DNA from: Victivallaceae bacterium
Lineage (GTDB): Bacteria; Verrucomicrobiota; Lentisphaeria; Victivallales; Victivallaceae
DNA length: 34,946 nt
NCBI GenBank assembly: GCA_028718375.1
Contig: JAQULZ010000011.1
Location: forward strand, 1-34,946
Reading direction: 5' to 3'
In this document: positions 1-6,871 of the stretch, piece by piece
Numbering within the stretch: position 1 is the first letter of the stretch
Layout: each line of letters begins with the position of its first letter
The notes under the pieces: model-generated
What the model was told of the DNA's origin: nothing
Seen by the model: the letters and a program-made list of their open reading frames with translations, nothing else
Databases searched by the model: none
Translations under genes and position numbers: made by a program

Positions 1-229
1 TTTTCTTCGTTCCCATGACACTTTTCCTTTGTTTCGTACATCCTCTGCCGTGAATGTATCATTAACATTCAGAAAAGTGTTACCCATTTTTTCAAAAAAA
101 CATAACAGAATTTTTTGCCATACCGCACTTTGCGCTTGCCGTCCAGACGGTATTGCAGATAATAAACTCCGTTGGCTTTATAGATGCGTCCGGAACCATT
201 GGCACGCGGGAATCTTTTGTTTGTGACAT
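1..229 (-). pseudogene. tyrosine recombinase (integrase) N-terminal remnant, frameshifted
   Basis: Reading the minus strand from an ATG at 229, preceded by a GAGG ribosome site, the frame starts MSQTK. After a shift of frame it continues as RANGSGRIYKANG, then VYYLQYRLDGKRKVRYG. That pattern (glycine-rich start, IYK.NG.YYLQYR.DGKRK) is typical of the N-terminus of phage-type tyrosine recombinases. A second shift at an A-run (about 105-112) would restore a frame ending in DTFTAEDVRNKGKVSWERRK, open to the window edge. No catalytic domain is visible because the window starts here. Two frame breaks at homopolymers suggest decay, though sequencing error could also explain them. Known: such N-termini bind arm-type DNA sites. 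Inferred: a dead integrase belonging to the same phage remnant as the portal gene at 1092-2492. Confidence 0.4.
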
Positions 230-783
230 GTTTATTTCCTCATTTCGTATTTTTGTTTTTCGGCATCATAATTTCGATTGCCGAAAAACGAAAGGAAAAA
301 ACTTCTTATGATAAGGACAATAACACAAGTATTCGCATTACTGGATTTCCGATAAATTTACGATAAAACCAGTAATATAAATCCATGAAAAATTTTTAGA
401 GTATCATATTCTTTGTTTTGAGACTGGTCAGGGAAATTTTGCTAAGGCTGTTGACTTCTTAGTTACTTCATTGTATTTTTAGCATGGTTTCAGCCGTTAG
501 CTGGCCGGACAGCTTATAAAAGTTTAATTTCAATTCTAACAGATTTTTAAGGATTCAGGCGTAAGATTTTGAGGGAAACTTTTATTTGCCAATATTTGCC
601 ATTGCTGTTTCAATACGATGAAAAACCATGCATGATTGAGCGTAACGCTGGCAAAAACCCGAGTAAACGCTTTGACTGGCATGAAAGTCATAACGCTTTA
701 ATAACAAAATAATTATAATTGTTTTGGCAAATAATAGCAAGGCGAAGAGCCCCTCAATAAGGGTTATCGTTCGAACTGATCGA
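230..783. other. intergenic stretch without a recognisable gene
   Basis: AT-rich at 240-540 and more mixed afterwards. One short minus-strand frame (536-691, 51 codons from ATG) has a plausible residue mix but no ribosome site and no family I recognise, so it is not called. TTTGCCAATATTTGCC near 588 is loosely mirrored by TTGGCAAATAATAGC near 723. This might be an old recombination site, but the match is too weak to claim. Confidence 0.3.
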
Positions 784-1083
784 TTACATCACCACGCAGC
801 GGTAACATTCTATTTGTCCGTCCAGATCGCGGCAGACGGTAATGTCTTTGAGGTCATAGGTTTGTCCCTGGTGGATCATCCGGCTGCCGGGCAGGGGCTC
901 CGCGGCGCAGCGCAGCAGGAAAATTTTGCCATTTTTGATGCTGCCGTAACGGCTGAGGTCCCGCCGGGTGAAATCCGTGATCAGGGCATAACCTGAATAC
1001 TCGGTATATTCCGCCTCTCCATCCGTGAAATTTCCAGTCGGAACCCGGAGGCTGACCGGTTCCTGTAAACGGTCTTCAAGCAT
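784..1083 (-). CDS. phage head-tail connector-like small protein
   Basis: A 99-residue protein directly downstream of the portal-like gene, with its start just behind that gene's stop. I chose the ATG at 1083 over the GTG at 1089 because an AGAGG ribosome site lies four to five bases ahead of the ATG. The C-terminal half (GQTYDLKDITVCRDLDGQ, then ECYRC) resembles head-closure or head-tail joining proteins of tailed phages, in which a small beta-rich domain ends in a G..Y.I..I....D..G....Y pattern. Known: such proteins seal the portal after DNA packaging. The assignment rests on this weak pattern plus its position next to a portal gene. No other head or tail genes are present, so it is probably a relic or a domesticated gene. 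Confidence 0.4.
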   Translation of the reverse strand: MLEDRLQEPVSLRVPTGNFTDGEAEYTEYSGYALITDFTRRDLSRYGSIKNGKIFLLRCAAEPLPGSRMIHQGQTYDLKDITVCRDLDGQIECYRCVVM

Positions 1084-1091
1084 AATCACCT

Positions 1092-2492
1092 CTACTTTAC
1101 GTTGTGGTCGATTTCCGCCAGGATCGTCTTGCGCGATTCCGGGGCGATTTTCTTGATCTTTTCCAGAACGCTGACCGCGGCGCGCGAAATCTCGCGCCGG
1201 TATTCGTCCCCCGCCGGAATGCTGTTTAAGCCCAATAAAGTGTCAATGGACTCTTTCAGGTTCACGACCGCGAATTCCCGGTTGTAAACTACTTCCGGAA
1301 TCTTTATGCTCGCGTCCCACAAATTCATCAACTGCCAGCATTTGAGTTCTGCCTGTTCCAGAATATCGACCCGCGAGACCAGGAACTGTTTGACGTTCTG
1401 GTGATCCCAGGCTTTGGATTCCGCCGTCTGGGCGCTCGGGGATTCCCGCTGAATGGCCATGCCGACAATATCGAACATTTCCTTTTTCAGATTGATATTT
1501 TCTTCGCGGATATATTTGGTTTCAGTGCCGGAAGGCGAAATATAGCGGCTGACGCCTTTTTCCTCGGAACTTTCCCAAATCGCCGCGGAACGCGCCAGGA
1601 TGTGGCTGAATTGAGGCGGACTGTCGGTTTCGCCGGCGGCCGGCAATGGCTGGCGGGCACTGCGGACGAAATTCTCCGAGATGATCAGTAGCCCGAACAT
1701 TTGTTTGACGATGTTCATCTGGGCTTCCGATTCGTTATTCAGGATGGCGTCGGAAATGCGCACGATATCTTCGAACCAGTGGTTGGCGTCCATGCCGAAG
1801 CCGTCCGCTTCCACGGCCTGCACCAGCGGCACCACCCCTAAATTATGACTGCCGTGCTCGCGCAGCACGGTCGTACCGGAACCGCCCTCCTTTTCAAACA
1901 GCGTCCATTCATTCCGGGTCCAGAGCCGCCGGCACTTCCGGCAGAACGGGGGTTCGAACGCATTACGGCTGGAGCAAGTGTTCTCCTCGATCAGCGCCCA
2001 TTCCAGCCGCCCGTCATCGCCGTAGGCCCAGTCAACGACCGCCAGGGGCGATACCGCCACCCCGTACGGACGCAGCCGTTCGCGCTGTTTGCGCTCCGGG
2101 TCTATTTCCCCGTCGAAACGCGGCATTTCGATGAGTATCCAGGCCATGCCGTAAACGTTCAGCAAGGTGGAAAACTGGCGCATGACTTCATTGATGCGCA
2201 GCCCGTCGCGGGAAAAATCCTCGACCAGTTCGGAAGCGGCGTTGTGACGCTGGGGCTCGGCGGAGAGCGCGTACTGGGTGATCAGACGCGCGATCCGGCG
2301 CGGATAATTGAAGTAATAAGCGCGCCGGCGGCGTTCCAGGAATTCCAGATCGATTTCCGAAACATGTTTGATTAAAGCCTGGTCGATATAGTCCGTACCG
2401 CCGGAATAAGCGTCCGAACTGTGTTTCCAAATGGCTTTGTGCCGGCGATAGAACGGGTGTTCTCGTCTGAATAAATATTCAAAATCCGTCAT
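1092..2492 (-). CDS. phage portal-like protein (orphan)
   Basis: A 466-residue soluble protein without signal peptide or membrane helix. Features like phage portal proteins are a tyrosine/arginine-rich N-terminus (RRRAYYFNYPRRIARLI), a segment on local context (VSPLAVVDWAYGDDGRLEWALIEE), the stretch NLGVVPLV, and a long helical part (RISDAILNNESEAQMNIVKQMFGLL) as in the portal stem and wing. An unusual cysteine cluster (C..FCRKC, about residues 173-188) could bind a metal. Length fits portals of SPP1/HK97-type phages. Start ATG has an AGAGGT site. Known: portals form the dodecameric DNA channel. No terminase, capsid or tail gene lies nearby, so this is a prophage remnant or a captured gene. 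The frame is intact, which suggests recent loss of neighbours or retention. Confidence 0.55.
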   Translation of the reverse strand: MTDFEYLFRREHPFYRRHKAIWKHSSDAYSGGTDYIDQALIKHVSEIDLEFLERRRRAYYFNYPRRIARLITQYALSAEPQRHNAASELVEDFSRDGLRINEVMRQFSTLLNVYGMAWILIEMPRFDGEIDPERKQRERLRPYGVAVSPLAVVDWAYGDDGRLEWALIEENTCSSRNAFEPPFCRKCRRLWTRNEWTLFEKEGGSGTTVLREHGSHNLGVVPLVQAVEADGFGMDANHWFEDIVRISDAILNNESEAQMNIVKQMFGLLIISENFVRSARQPLPAAGETDSPPQFSHILARSAAIWESSEEKGVSRYISPSGTETKYIREENINLKKEMFDIVGMAIQRESPSAQTAESKAWDHQNVKQFLVSRVDILEQAELKCWQLMNLWDASIKIPEVVYNREFAVVNLKESIDTLLGLNSIPAGDEYRREISRAAVSVLEKIKKIAPESRKTILAEIDHNVK

Positions 2493-2614
2493 GTCAATAC
2501 CTCTTTGGTTAAAGATTAATGTTACTCATATATCTGTTAAATAAACGTCAACCGGCGGGGTCAGCCTTGTAATTCCGGCCTTTGCCCGTACTTTATGAAA
2601 AAAAGGAATTTAAA

Positions 2615-3466
2615 ATGCTTGAACTGGGAAAAATCAACCGGCTCGAAGTTCGCCGCACTGCGGATTTCGGAATGTTTCTGGGAAACGGTGAAGATGAAGT
2701 GCTGCTGCCGTGCAAATACGTCCCCGCCGGTACGGAAATTGGTAATGAACTCGAAGTTTTCGTTTATCCGGATTCGGAAGACCGACCGGTCGCGACTACG
2801 CAGAAACCGAAAGGCATGGTCGGCGATACGGTATTCCTGGAAGCGGTCGACGTAACCGGGATCGGCGCGTTTCTCGACTGGGGACTGGACAAAGACCTGT
2901 TCGTGCCGTTCAAGGAACAAAAAGAACCGATGGTCAAAGGCCGGAGTTATGTGGTACGGATAGTTTTCGACCGGGTCAGCAACCGGATTTTCGGCTCCGC
3001 CCGGTTGCACGTTTTCGCGAGAAAAACCCATGAAAATAATTTTTCCGTCGGCGACCGGGTGGAAATACTGGTTTGCGCTGAAGCAGAACACGGTTTCAGC
3101 GTGCTGATTGACCGCCGCTATCTGGGGATGCTCTACAAAAGCGACCTGCACCGGGCGGTTAAAGTCGGCGAGACGCTGCCGGCCTATATTTCCCGGCTGC
3201 GCGCCGACCGGAAAATTGACGTCAGCTTGCGGAAACCGGGATTTTTCGGGATTATCCGGGAAAAACCGTTGATCTTGGAGAAACTCCGGGAAGCCGGGGG
3301 ATTCCTGCCCTTCAACTCCAAGTCTTCACCGGAAGAAATCGAAAATTATTTCCAAATCAGCAAACGGGTTTTCAAGCAGGCGATCGGCAACCTCTATAAG
3401 GAACGCCGCATCACCGTTACCGCCGATGGCATAAAACTGAATTGCTCCCGGCAATCATCCCGCTGA
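2615..3466 (+). CDS. cvfB: CvfB/YitL-family S1-like RNA-binding protein
   Basis: A 283-residue cytosolic protein. The start at 2615 (MLELGKINRLEV) is preferred over the in-frame ATG at 2582 because an AAGGAA site sits just upstream and family members begin this way. The N-terminal part (RRTADFGMFLGNGEDEVLLP) and the second part (VTGIGAFLDWGLDKDLFVP) are two S1-type OB folds, followed by a third S1-like segment and a C-terminal winged helix (NYFQISKRVFKQAIGNLYKERRI). This is the CvfB layout and the length fits (about 280-300 residues). Known: CvfB binds RNA and affects virulence gene expression in staphylococci, but the molecular role elsewhere is unclear. Its end converges on the HIT gene with only nine bases between. 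Confidence 0.85.
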   Translation: MLELGKINRLEVRRTADFGMFLGNGEDEVLLPCKYVPAGTEIGNELEVFVYPDSEDRPVATTQKPKGMVGDTVFLEAVDVTGIGAFLDWGLDKDLFVPFKEQKEPMVKGRSYVVRIVFDRVSNRIFGSARLHVFARKTHENNFSVGDRVEILVCAEAEHGFSVLIDRRYLGMLYKSDLHRAVKVGETLPAYISRLRADRKIDVSLRKPGFFGIIREKPLILEKLREAGGFLPFNSKSSPEEIENYFQISKRVFKQAIGNLYKERRITVTADGIKLNCSRQSSR

Positions 3467-3475
3467 CCTTAGCAA

Positions 3476-3979
3476 TTATTTGAATTCATCCCGCCAGGCG
3501 CGGCGCAGCAGTTCTGCGGTCTTTGCAATGGCTTCGGGTACGCAGCGCGTGTCCGCCAGCACCGGCATGAAATTCGTATCCCCGTTCCAGCGCGGCACGA
3601 CATGCAGATGCAGATGATCGGCCACCCCCGCTCCGGCGGCGGTGCCGAGATTGAAACCGACGTTGAACGCGTCCGGATTCATTGCCGTCTGCAGAACTTT
3701 CCGGCAGTCCACGCATAAATCCATCAGTTCGTAGCGCTCCGCGGCCGTCAAATCCGCCAGATCCCCGACGTGCCGGTAAGGCGCGATCAGCAGATGTCCC
3801 GAATTGTAGGGAAAACGGTTGACCATCACAAAACCGGTGCGGCCGCGATGAATGACGAATGCTTTTTCTCCGGCTTCGGAAGCGGACGGTTCGTTGCCGC
3901 ATAGAAAACACCGGTCTTCTTTGGCGCCGCAGATAAACTCAATCCGCCAGGGCGCCCAAAGGGGGCGATTTGAGCTCAT
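3476..3979 (-). CDS. HIT-family nucleotide hydrolase/phosphorylase (Ap4A-type)
   Basis: A 167-residue protein. It opens with LWAPWRIEF and a CFLC pair (C24, C27) and carries the histidine triad HLHLHV at 122-127, the catalytic motif that forms a nucleotidyl-histidine intermediate. NVGFNLG before the triad is also conserved. The N-terminal LWAPWR signature and the cysteine pair place it near the Ap4A phosphorylase/hydrolase branch (Rv2613c-like) rather than the short HinT branch. Expected substrates are diadenosine polyphosphates or nucleoside phosphoramidates; the sequence cannot decide. Start ATG follows a GAGGAG site. It is a single-gene unit convergent with cvfB, with nothing nearby indicating a specific pathway. 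Confidence 0.85.
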   Translation of the reverse strand: MSSNRPLWAPWRIEFICGAKEDRCFLCGNEPSASEAGEKAFVIHRGRTGFVMVNRFPYNSGHLLIAPYRHVGDLADLTAAERYELMDLCVDCRKVLQTAMNPDAFNVGFNLGTAAGAGVADHLHLHVVPRWNGDTNFMPVLADTRCVPEAIAKTAELLRRAWRDEFK

Positions 3980-4023
3980 AAAGTGAAACTCCTCATTTTT
4001 TTACGGTTTTCCCGGCTTTACGC

Positions 4024-4116
4024 TTGCATTTATTCGCAATCAGGTTATATTCGGTAATTTTGATTTTCAAACAATCCGGTGAAACTGTTTATTGCCTGTC
4101 AAGAGAATATAACCTG
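4024..4116 (+). promoter_or_regulatory. rpmE promoter with a split 12-bp inverted repeat
   Basis: TTGCAT (4024-4029) and TATATT (4046-4051) are 16 bases apart and form a plausible sigma-70-type promoter for rpmE. The -10 lies inside CAGGTTATATTC (4041-4052), whose exact reverse complement GAATATAACCTG occurs at 4105-4116, just before the ribosome site. The arms are 52 bases apart. The left arm would lie mostly upstream of the transcript, so a DNA-binding regulator touching both arms is more likely than an RNA hairpin. The regulator is unknown. Confidence 0.45.
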
Positions 4117-4135
4117 TAAATAAAGGTAGTGCAAA

Positions 4136-4345
4136 ATGAAAAAAGATATCCATCCGAAATATGGCGACGCGACAATCTCCTGCGCCTGCGGCCAGGTCTG
4201 GAAAACCAAATCGACTCTGCCGGAAGCCAAGGTCGGTATCTGCGCCAAATGCCACCCGTTTTTCACCGGGACGCAGAAATTCGTCGATACCGCCGGCCGG
4301 GTGGAACGTTTCCGCCAGCGTTACGCCAAAAAAGCCAATTCCTAA
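4136..4345 (+). CDS. rpmE: 50S ribosomal protein L31, zinc-binding type
   Basis: A 69-residue protein beginning [20 protein letters not shown]. It has the zinc cysteines of the C+ form (C16/C18 region and [10 protein letters not shown]) and the C-terminal [13 protein letters not shown] tail. Length matches bacterial L31 (about 70). Known: L31 bridges the two ribosomal subunits and can act as a zinc store. An AAAGG ribosome site precedes the ATG. It is followed by a strong terminator at 4357-4396 and then prfA, the common rpmE-prfA gene order. Confidence 0.97.
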   Translation: MKKDIHPKYGDATISCACGQVWKTKSTLPEAKVGICAKCHPFFTGTQKFVDTAGRVERFRQRYAKKANS

Positions 4346-4356
4346 CCTTTTCCTTC

Positions 4357-4396
4357 CGCCTGCAAGTGGCTCAAGTCCGTTTGCAGGCGTTTTTTT
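4357..4396 (+). terminator. rho-independent terminator after rpmE
   Basis: CGCCTGCAA (4357-4365) pairs perfectly with TTGCAGGCG (4381-4389) and is followed by seven T. The loop is 15 bases. It lies 12 bases after the rpmE stop and ends about 40 bases before prfA, so L31 can be made separately from, or in excess of, release factor 1. Confidence 0.9.
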
Positions 4397-4439
4397 ATTT
4401 AAATTTCAGTATAACTTTGGTACCCCGCGGGAGGCAATG

Positions 4440-5525
4440 ATGACGCCCCAGGAAATTTCAGGATATATCGATAACCTTAAAGACCGCTTTAAGGAACTTG
4501 AACAACGCCTCTCCGAACCGGCAATCTACAGCAGGCCGCTGGAGGCCAAAGCGGTTTCACAGGAACACCGTAAACTAGAAAATCTGTTCCGGGACCTTGA
4601 AGCCTGGAAAACCGCCCTCGATGAGCTCGAGGAAAACCGGACGTTGCTGGAGGAAGAGGAAGATGAGGAACTTAAAACTCTAATCGCGGCCGATATCGAA
4701 TCTCTGGAGCCGAAAATCGAAAAACTGGAAAGCCGCATCCAATTGGCGCTGTTGCCTCCCGACCCTAATGACGCCCGCAACATCATCGTCGAAATCCGGC
4801 CGGCCGCCGGCGGCGAGGAAGCCGCTCTGTTCGCGGGGGAACTTTTACGGCTTTACCTCCGGTATGCGGAAAACAAGGGCTGGAAACCGGAAATTCTCGA
4901 CCAGAACGCCAGCGATCTCGGCGGCATCAAATATGCGGCGTTTTCCTTGTCCGGCGACAGTGTCTATTCCCGGCTGAAATACGAAAGCGGCGTGCACCGC
5001 GTCCAGCGCGTACCGGCAACCGAATCCGGCGGCCGGATTCATACCTCCACAGTAACGGTATCCATCATGCCGGAAGCCGAAGCGGTTGAACTCGATCTGG
5101 ACCCGACGGAGTTGCGCATTGACGTCTTCCGGGCTTCCGGCCCGGGCGGGCAATGTGTAAATACAACGGACTCCGCGGTCCGTATCACCCATATCCCGAC
5201 CGGCGTATCCGTCGCCAGTCAGCAGGAGAAATCCCAACACCGCAACCGTGAAATCGCCATGCGCATTTTGTGCGCCCGCCTGCTGGAAACGAAACAACGG
5301 GAGGAAGCCGCCCGGCAAGCCGCCGACAAACGCTCGCAAATCGGAACCGGTGACCGCAGCGAACGCATCCGTACTTACAATTATCCGCAGAACCGGGTGA
5401 CGGATCATCGTTACAATATCACGCTTTACCATCTCCCGGCCTTACTTGAAGGCGACCTCGATTTACTGATTAATCCGATCATTTCCATCGATTGCGAACG
5501 CCAGTTGGAAGCGCTGAATAAATAA
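4440..5525 (+). CDS. prfA: peptide chain release factor 1 (RF1)
   Basis: A 361-residue protein matching the usual RF1 length (about 360). Two ATGs in tandem (4437 and 4440) follow the site GCGGGAGG; the second has the better spacing. The frame stays open further upstream but that part is read through rpmE. RVPATES at about 190-196 carries the PAT tripeptide of RF1, which reads UAA and UAG; RF2 would have SPF. GPGGQ (234-238) is the catalytic GGQ loop that triggers peptidyl-tRNA hydrolysis; it is followed by CVN rather than the more usual HVN or SVN. The coiled-coil N-terminus (about 10-110) is glutamate-rich. The methyltransferase gene prmC, often next to prfA, is absent. Confidence 0.97.
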   Translation: MTPQEISGYIDNLKDRFKELEQRLSEPAIYSRPLEAKAVSQEHRKLENLFRDLEAWKTALDELEENRTLLEEEEDEELKTLIAADIESLEPKIEKLESRIQLALLPPDPNDARNIIVEIRPAAGGEEAALFAGELLRLYLRYAENKGWKPEILDQNASDLGGIKYAAFSLSGDSVYSRLKYESGVHRVQRVPATESGGRIHTSTVTVSIMPEAEAVELDLDPTELRIDVFRASGPGGQCVNTTDSAVRITHIPTGVSVASQQEKSQHRNREIAMRILCARLLETKQREEAARQAADKRSQIGTGDRSERIRTYNYPQNRVTDHRYNITLYHLPALLEGDLDLLINPIISIDCERQLEALNK

Positions 5526-5636
5526 CCGGAAAACGTGGCAGCCGGAAAATCAGTTTCGTCCGTCCGGAAAAGTAAGTTATTTTTTTGTGCGGTTCTAAAA
5601 AAAAACTTAAAAAAACATTATTCTTCGAAGAAATAT

Positions 5637-5717
5637 TTGCATTTGTTTTTTCGTCCTGCTATACTACGTAATGGAAATAGAATGGTTATGTTTAACAAAT
5701 TTAAGTTTTAAACATAA
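5637..5717 (+). promoter_or_regulatory. strong promoter and leader hairpin of the prepilin-like gene
   Basis: TTGCAT (5637-5642) and TATACT (5660-5665) are exactly 17 bases apart, a near-consensus sigma-70-type promoter. Transcription would begin near 5672 and leave a leader of about 84 bases. The leader contains TTATGTTTAA (5686-5695) paired with TTAAACATAA (5708-5717), a 10-bp stem with a 12-base loop, then a good AAAGGAG ribosome site. The stem may stabilise the transcript. High expression is inferred. Confidence 0.6.
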
Positions 5718-5755
5718 AAGGTGTTCGTTAATAAATCTCTATAAAGGAGAAAAAA

Positions 5756-6343
5756 ATGAAAAGTATCCGTAAGTTCACCCTCATCGAACTCCTCGTCGTG
5801 ATTGCAATTATCGCAATTCTCGCCGGGATGTTGCTGCCGGCCCTGAATCAGGCCAGGGAAAAAGCACGCCGTATTTCCTGCACTTCCAACCTGAAACAAA
5901 TTGGTCTGTCCCTAAAGCAGTACGCCATGGACTATGGCGACAACTTCCCCAGCGAGGGAAAATACTCGGATGGTACAACCTGTACCGGCTTCGAAAAACT
6001 GCGTCGGGCTGACTATCTGACTGATTACGGCGTCTACAAGTGTCCTTCTACCGTAACGGCAAAAGGCACTGGTACCGACACTATTATTTTCGCGAGCGCG
6101 GCAGCCGGCAGTTGCCAGACGAACTATTCTTTAGCCTATCATATGATGGAAGGCTCTTCCGATACTTTCGGTAATGCCGATTCAGGCATCAGTATGGACC
6201 GCTATGACAGCGCCAACAACAGCGGTTCAGCTAATCACTCCGATTACGGCAACATTCTGTTCCTGGACGGACACGTAAAAGGTTTCCCGACCTCCACTTG
6301 GTATACCAACAACGGCAATTCCACCATGAGCTATACTGACTGA
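5756..6343 (+). CDS. prepilin-like protein, type II pseudopilin N-terminus, H-X9-DG domain
   Basis: A 195-residue protein. Residues 1-35 carry the prepilin signal: short basic leader, then [16 protein letters not shown], cut and N-methylated by prepilin peptidase before the phenylalanine, with the conserved glutamate at position 5 of the mature chain. It then has [24 protein letters not shown], typical of the DUF1559/H-X9-DG group. Near the C-terminus, [12 protein letters not shown] is the H-X9-DG motif, followed by HVK. Known: hundreds of such proteins occur in Lentisphaerota, Planctomycetota and Verrucomicrobiota genomes; they are thought to form surface or secretion-linked pseudopili, and their exact role is unknown. 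It is a single-gene unit with its own promoter and terminator. Confidence 0.9.
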   Translation: MKSIRKFTLIELLVVIAIIAILAGMLLPALNQAREKARRISCTSNLKQIGLSLKQYAMDYGDNFPSEGKYSDGTTCTGFEKLRRADYLTDYGVYKCPSTVTAKGTGTDTIIFASAAAGSCQTNYSLAYHMMEGSSDTFGNADSGISMDRYDSANNSGSANHSDYGNILFLDGHVKGFPTSTWYTNNGNSTMSYTD

Positions 6344-6359
6344 TACACAACTTGATCCC

Positions 6360-6383
6360 AAGGAGGCTTCGGCCTCCTTTTTT
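6360..6383 (+). terminator. rho-independent terminator after the prepilin-like gene
   Basis: AAGGAGGC (6360-6367) and GCCTCCTT (6372-6379) form an 8-bp stem closed by a TTCG-type tetraloop, followed by a T-run. This is a textbook intrinsic terminator 16 bases after the stop codon. Confidence 0.93.
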
Positions 6384-6405
6384 CTGCTTCTCAGATTTAA
6401 TTTTA

Positions 6406-6436
6406 ATACCAAGTTGCAAGAGCAAGTAAAAATCGG
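6406..6436. repeat. short dispersed repeat beginning ATACC (family with 29986)
   Basis: ATACCAAGTTGCAAGAGC, then AAGTAAAAATCGG. A close relative at 29986-30021 reads ATACCGATTTGCAA, five extra bases, then GAGCAAGTAAAAATAGG. Both sit shortly after the 3' end of a gene. It starts with the same ATACC as the 160-bp element and the 11453/11969 repeats, suggesting related element ends. Confidence 0.5.
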
Positions 6437-6522
6437 AATTATTGCGGATGCCGGAAGCGTCAAAACGGCGCCGCAAGAATCCGACCGTACACGGCAGCAT
6501 GCTTTTGGGCTAGTTCACCAGC

Positions 6523-6601
6523 AAAAAGAATACTGCGATATACCTATCGCTCATTATTTTTGCCGGCAACTCAGCCTCAAAATCAAAGCTGTTTTTACTA
6601 G
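6523..6601. repeat. left part of a dispersed repeat interrupted by the 270-bp element
   Basis: AAAAAGAAT, a variable stretch, then ACCTATCGCTCATTATTTTT, GCCGGCAACTCAGCCTC and AAAATCAAAGCTGTTTTT match 34736-34815 almost base for base. The repeat is cut at CTAG (6598-6601) by the 270-bp insertion and appears to resume at 6872-6890, where CTAGCTATTAGAATGCAAT corresponds to CTGGCTGTTAGATGCAAT in the uninterrupted copy. Confidence 0.7.
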
Positions 6602-6871
6602 TGTCAAGTCAAGCCTGTAAGGTCGTCAAGACCGAGAGGATTTGTGCAAAGCTGTCGAGCGTTGTTGGCGCAGGGCGATGCTGCCCATCGGACAAGTCGG
6701 TAACGCTCGACAGAATGCACAAGCCCCCGGCCGCCAAGCGGTTGCGTTCATCCGCCCCTGGATTGCGCGACTCTGACTAAGCCGTTACCTCGGTAGCGGC
6801 ATGTCAGATTCGAGACAATCCAGCATCCGGATGATTCGCAGTCTTGTTGACCTTACAGACTTGACTTGACA
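6602..6871. mobile_element. 270-bp structured MITE-like element with 23-bp terminal inverted repeats and CTAG duplication
   Basis: The ends are inverted repeats: TGTCAAGTCAAG, then CCTGTAAGGTC at 6602-6624, against the reverse complement at 6849-6871, 22 of 23 bases matching. CTAG flanks both sides (6598-6601 and 6872-6875), and the uninterrupted relative near 34812 has a single CTGG there, so CTAG looks like a 4-bp target duplication. Inside are two folded arms. Arm one: TTGTGCA and CTGTCGAGCGTT (6642-6663) pair with AACGCTCGACAG and TGCACAA (6702-6722). Arm two: CTGGATTG/CAATCCAG, CTGAC/GTCAG and GCCGTTACC/GGTAGCGGC nested within 6758-6823. No long open frame is present. It is either a non-autonomous transposon or a mobile structured RNA gene. 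Confidence 0.75.

Noticed and set aside
536..691. 51-codon minus-strand frame (MTFMPVKAFTRVFASV...)
   Set aside because: No ribosome site and no family match by eye; could be chance in this AT-rich stretch.
720..785. Possible tRNA-like 3' part (GTTCGAAC near 770)
   Set aside because: No acceptor stem, anticodon arm or D arm can be drawn around it.
4041..4116. Inverted repeat read as a classical Zur box
   Set aside because: Zur sites have close half-sites of the GTTATA..TATAAC type; these arms are 52 bases apart, and the gene is the zinc-containing L31, which Zur does not usually repress.
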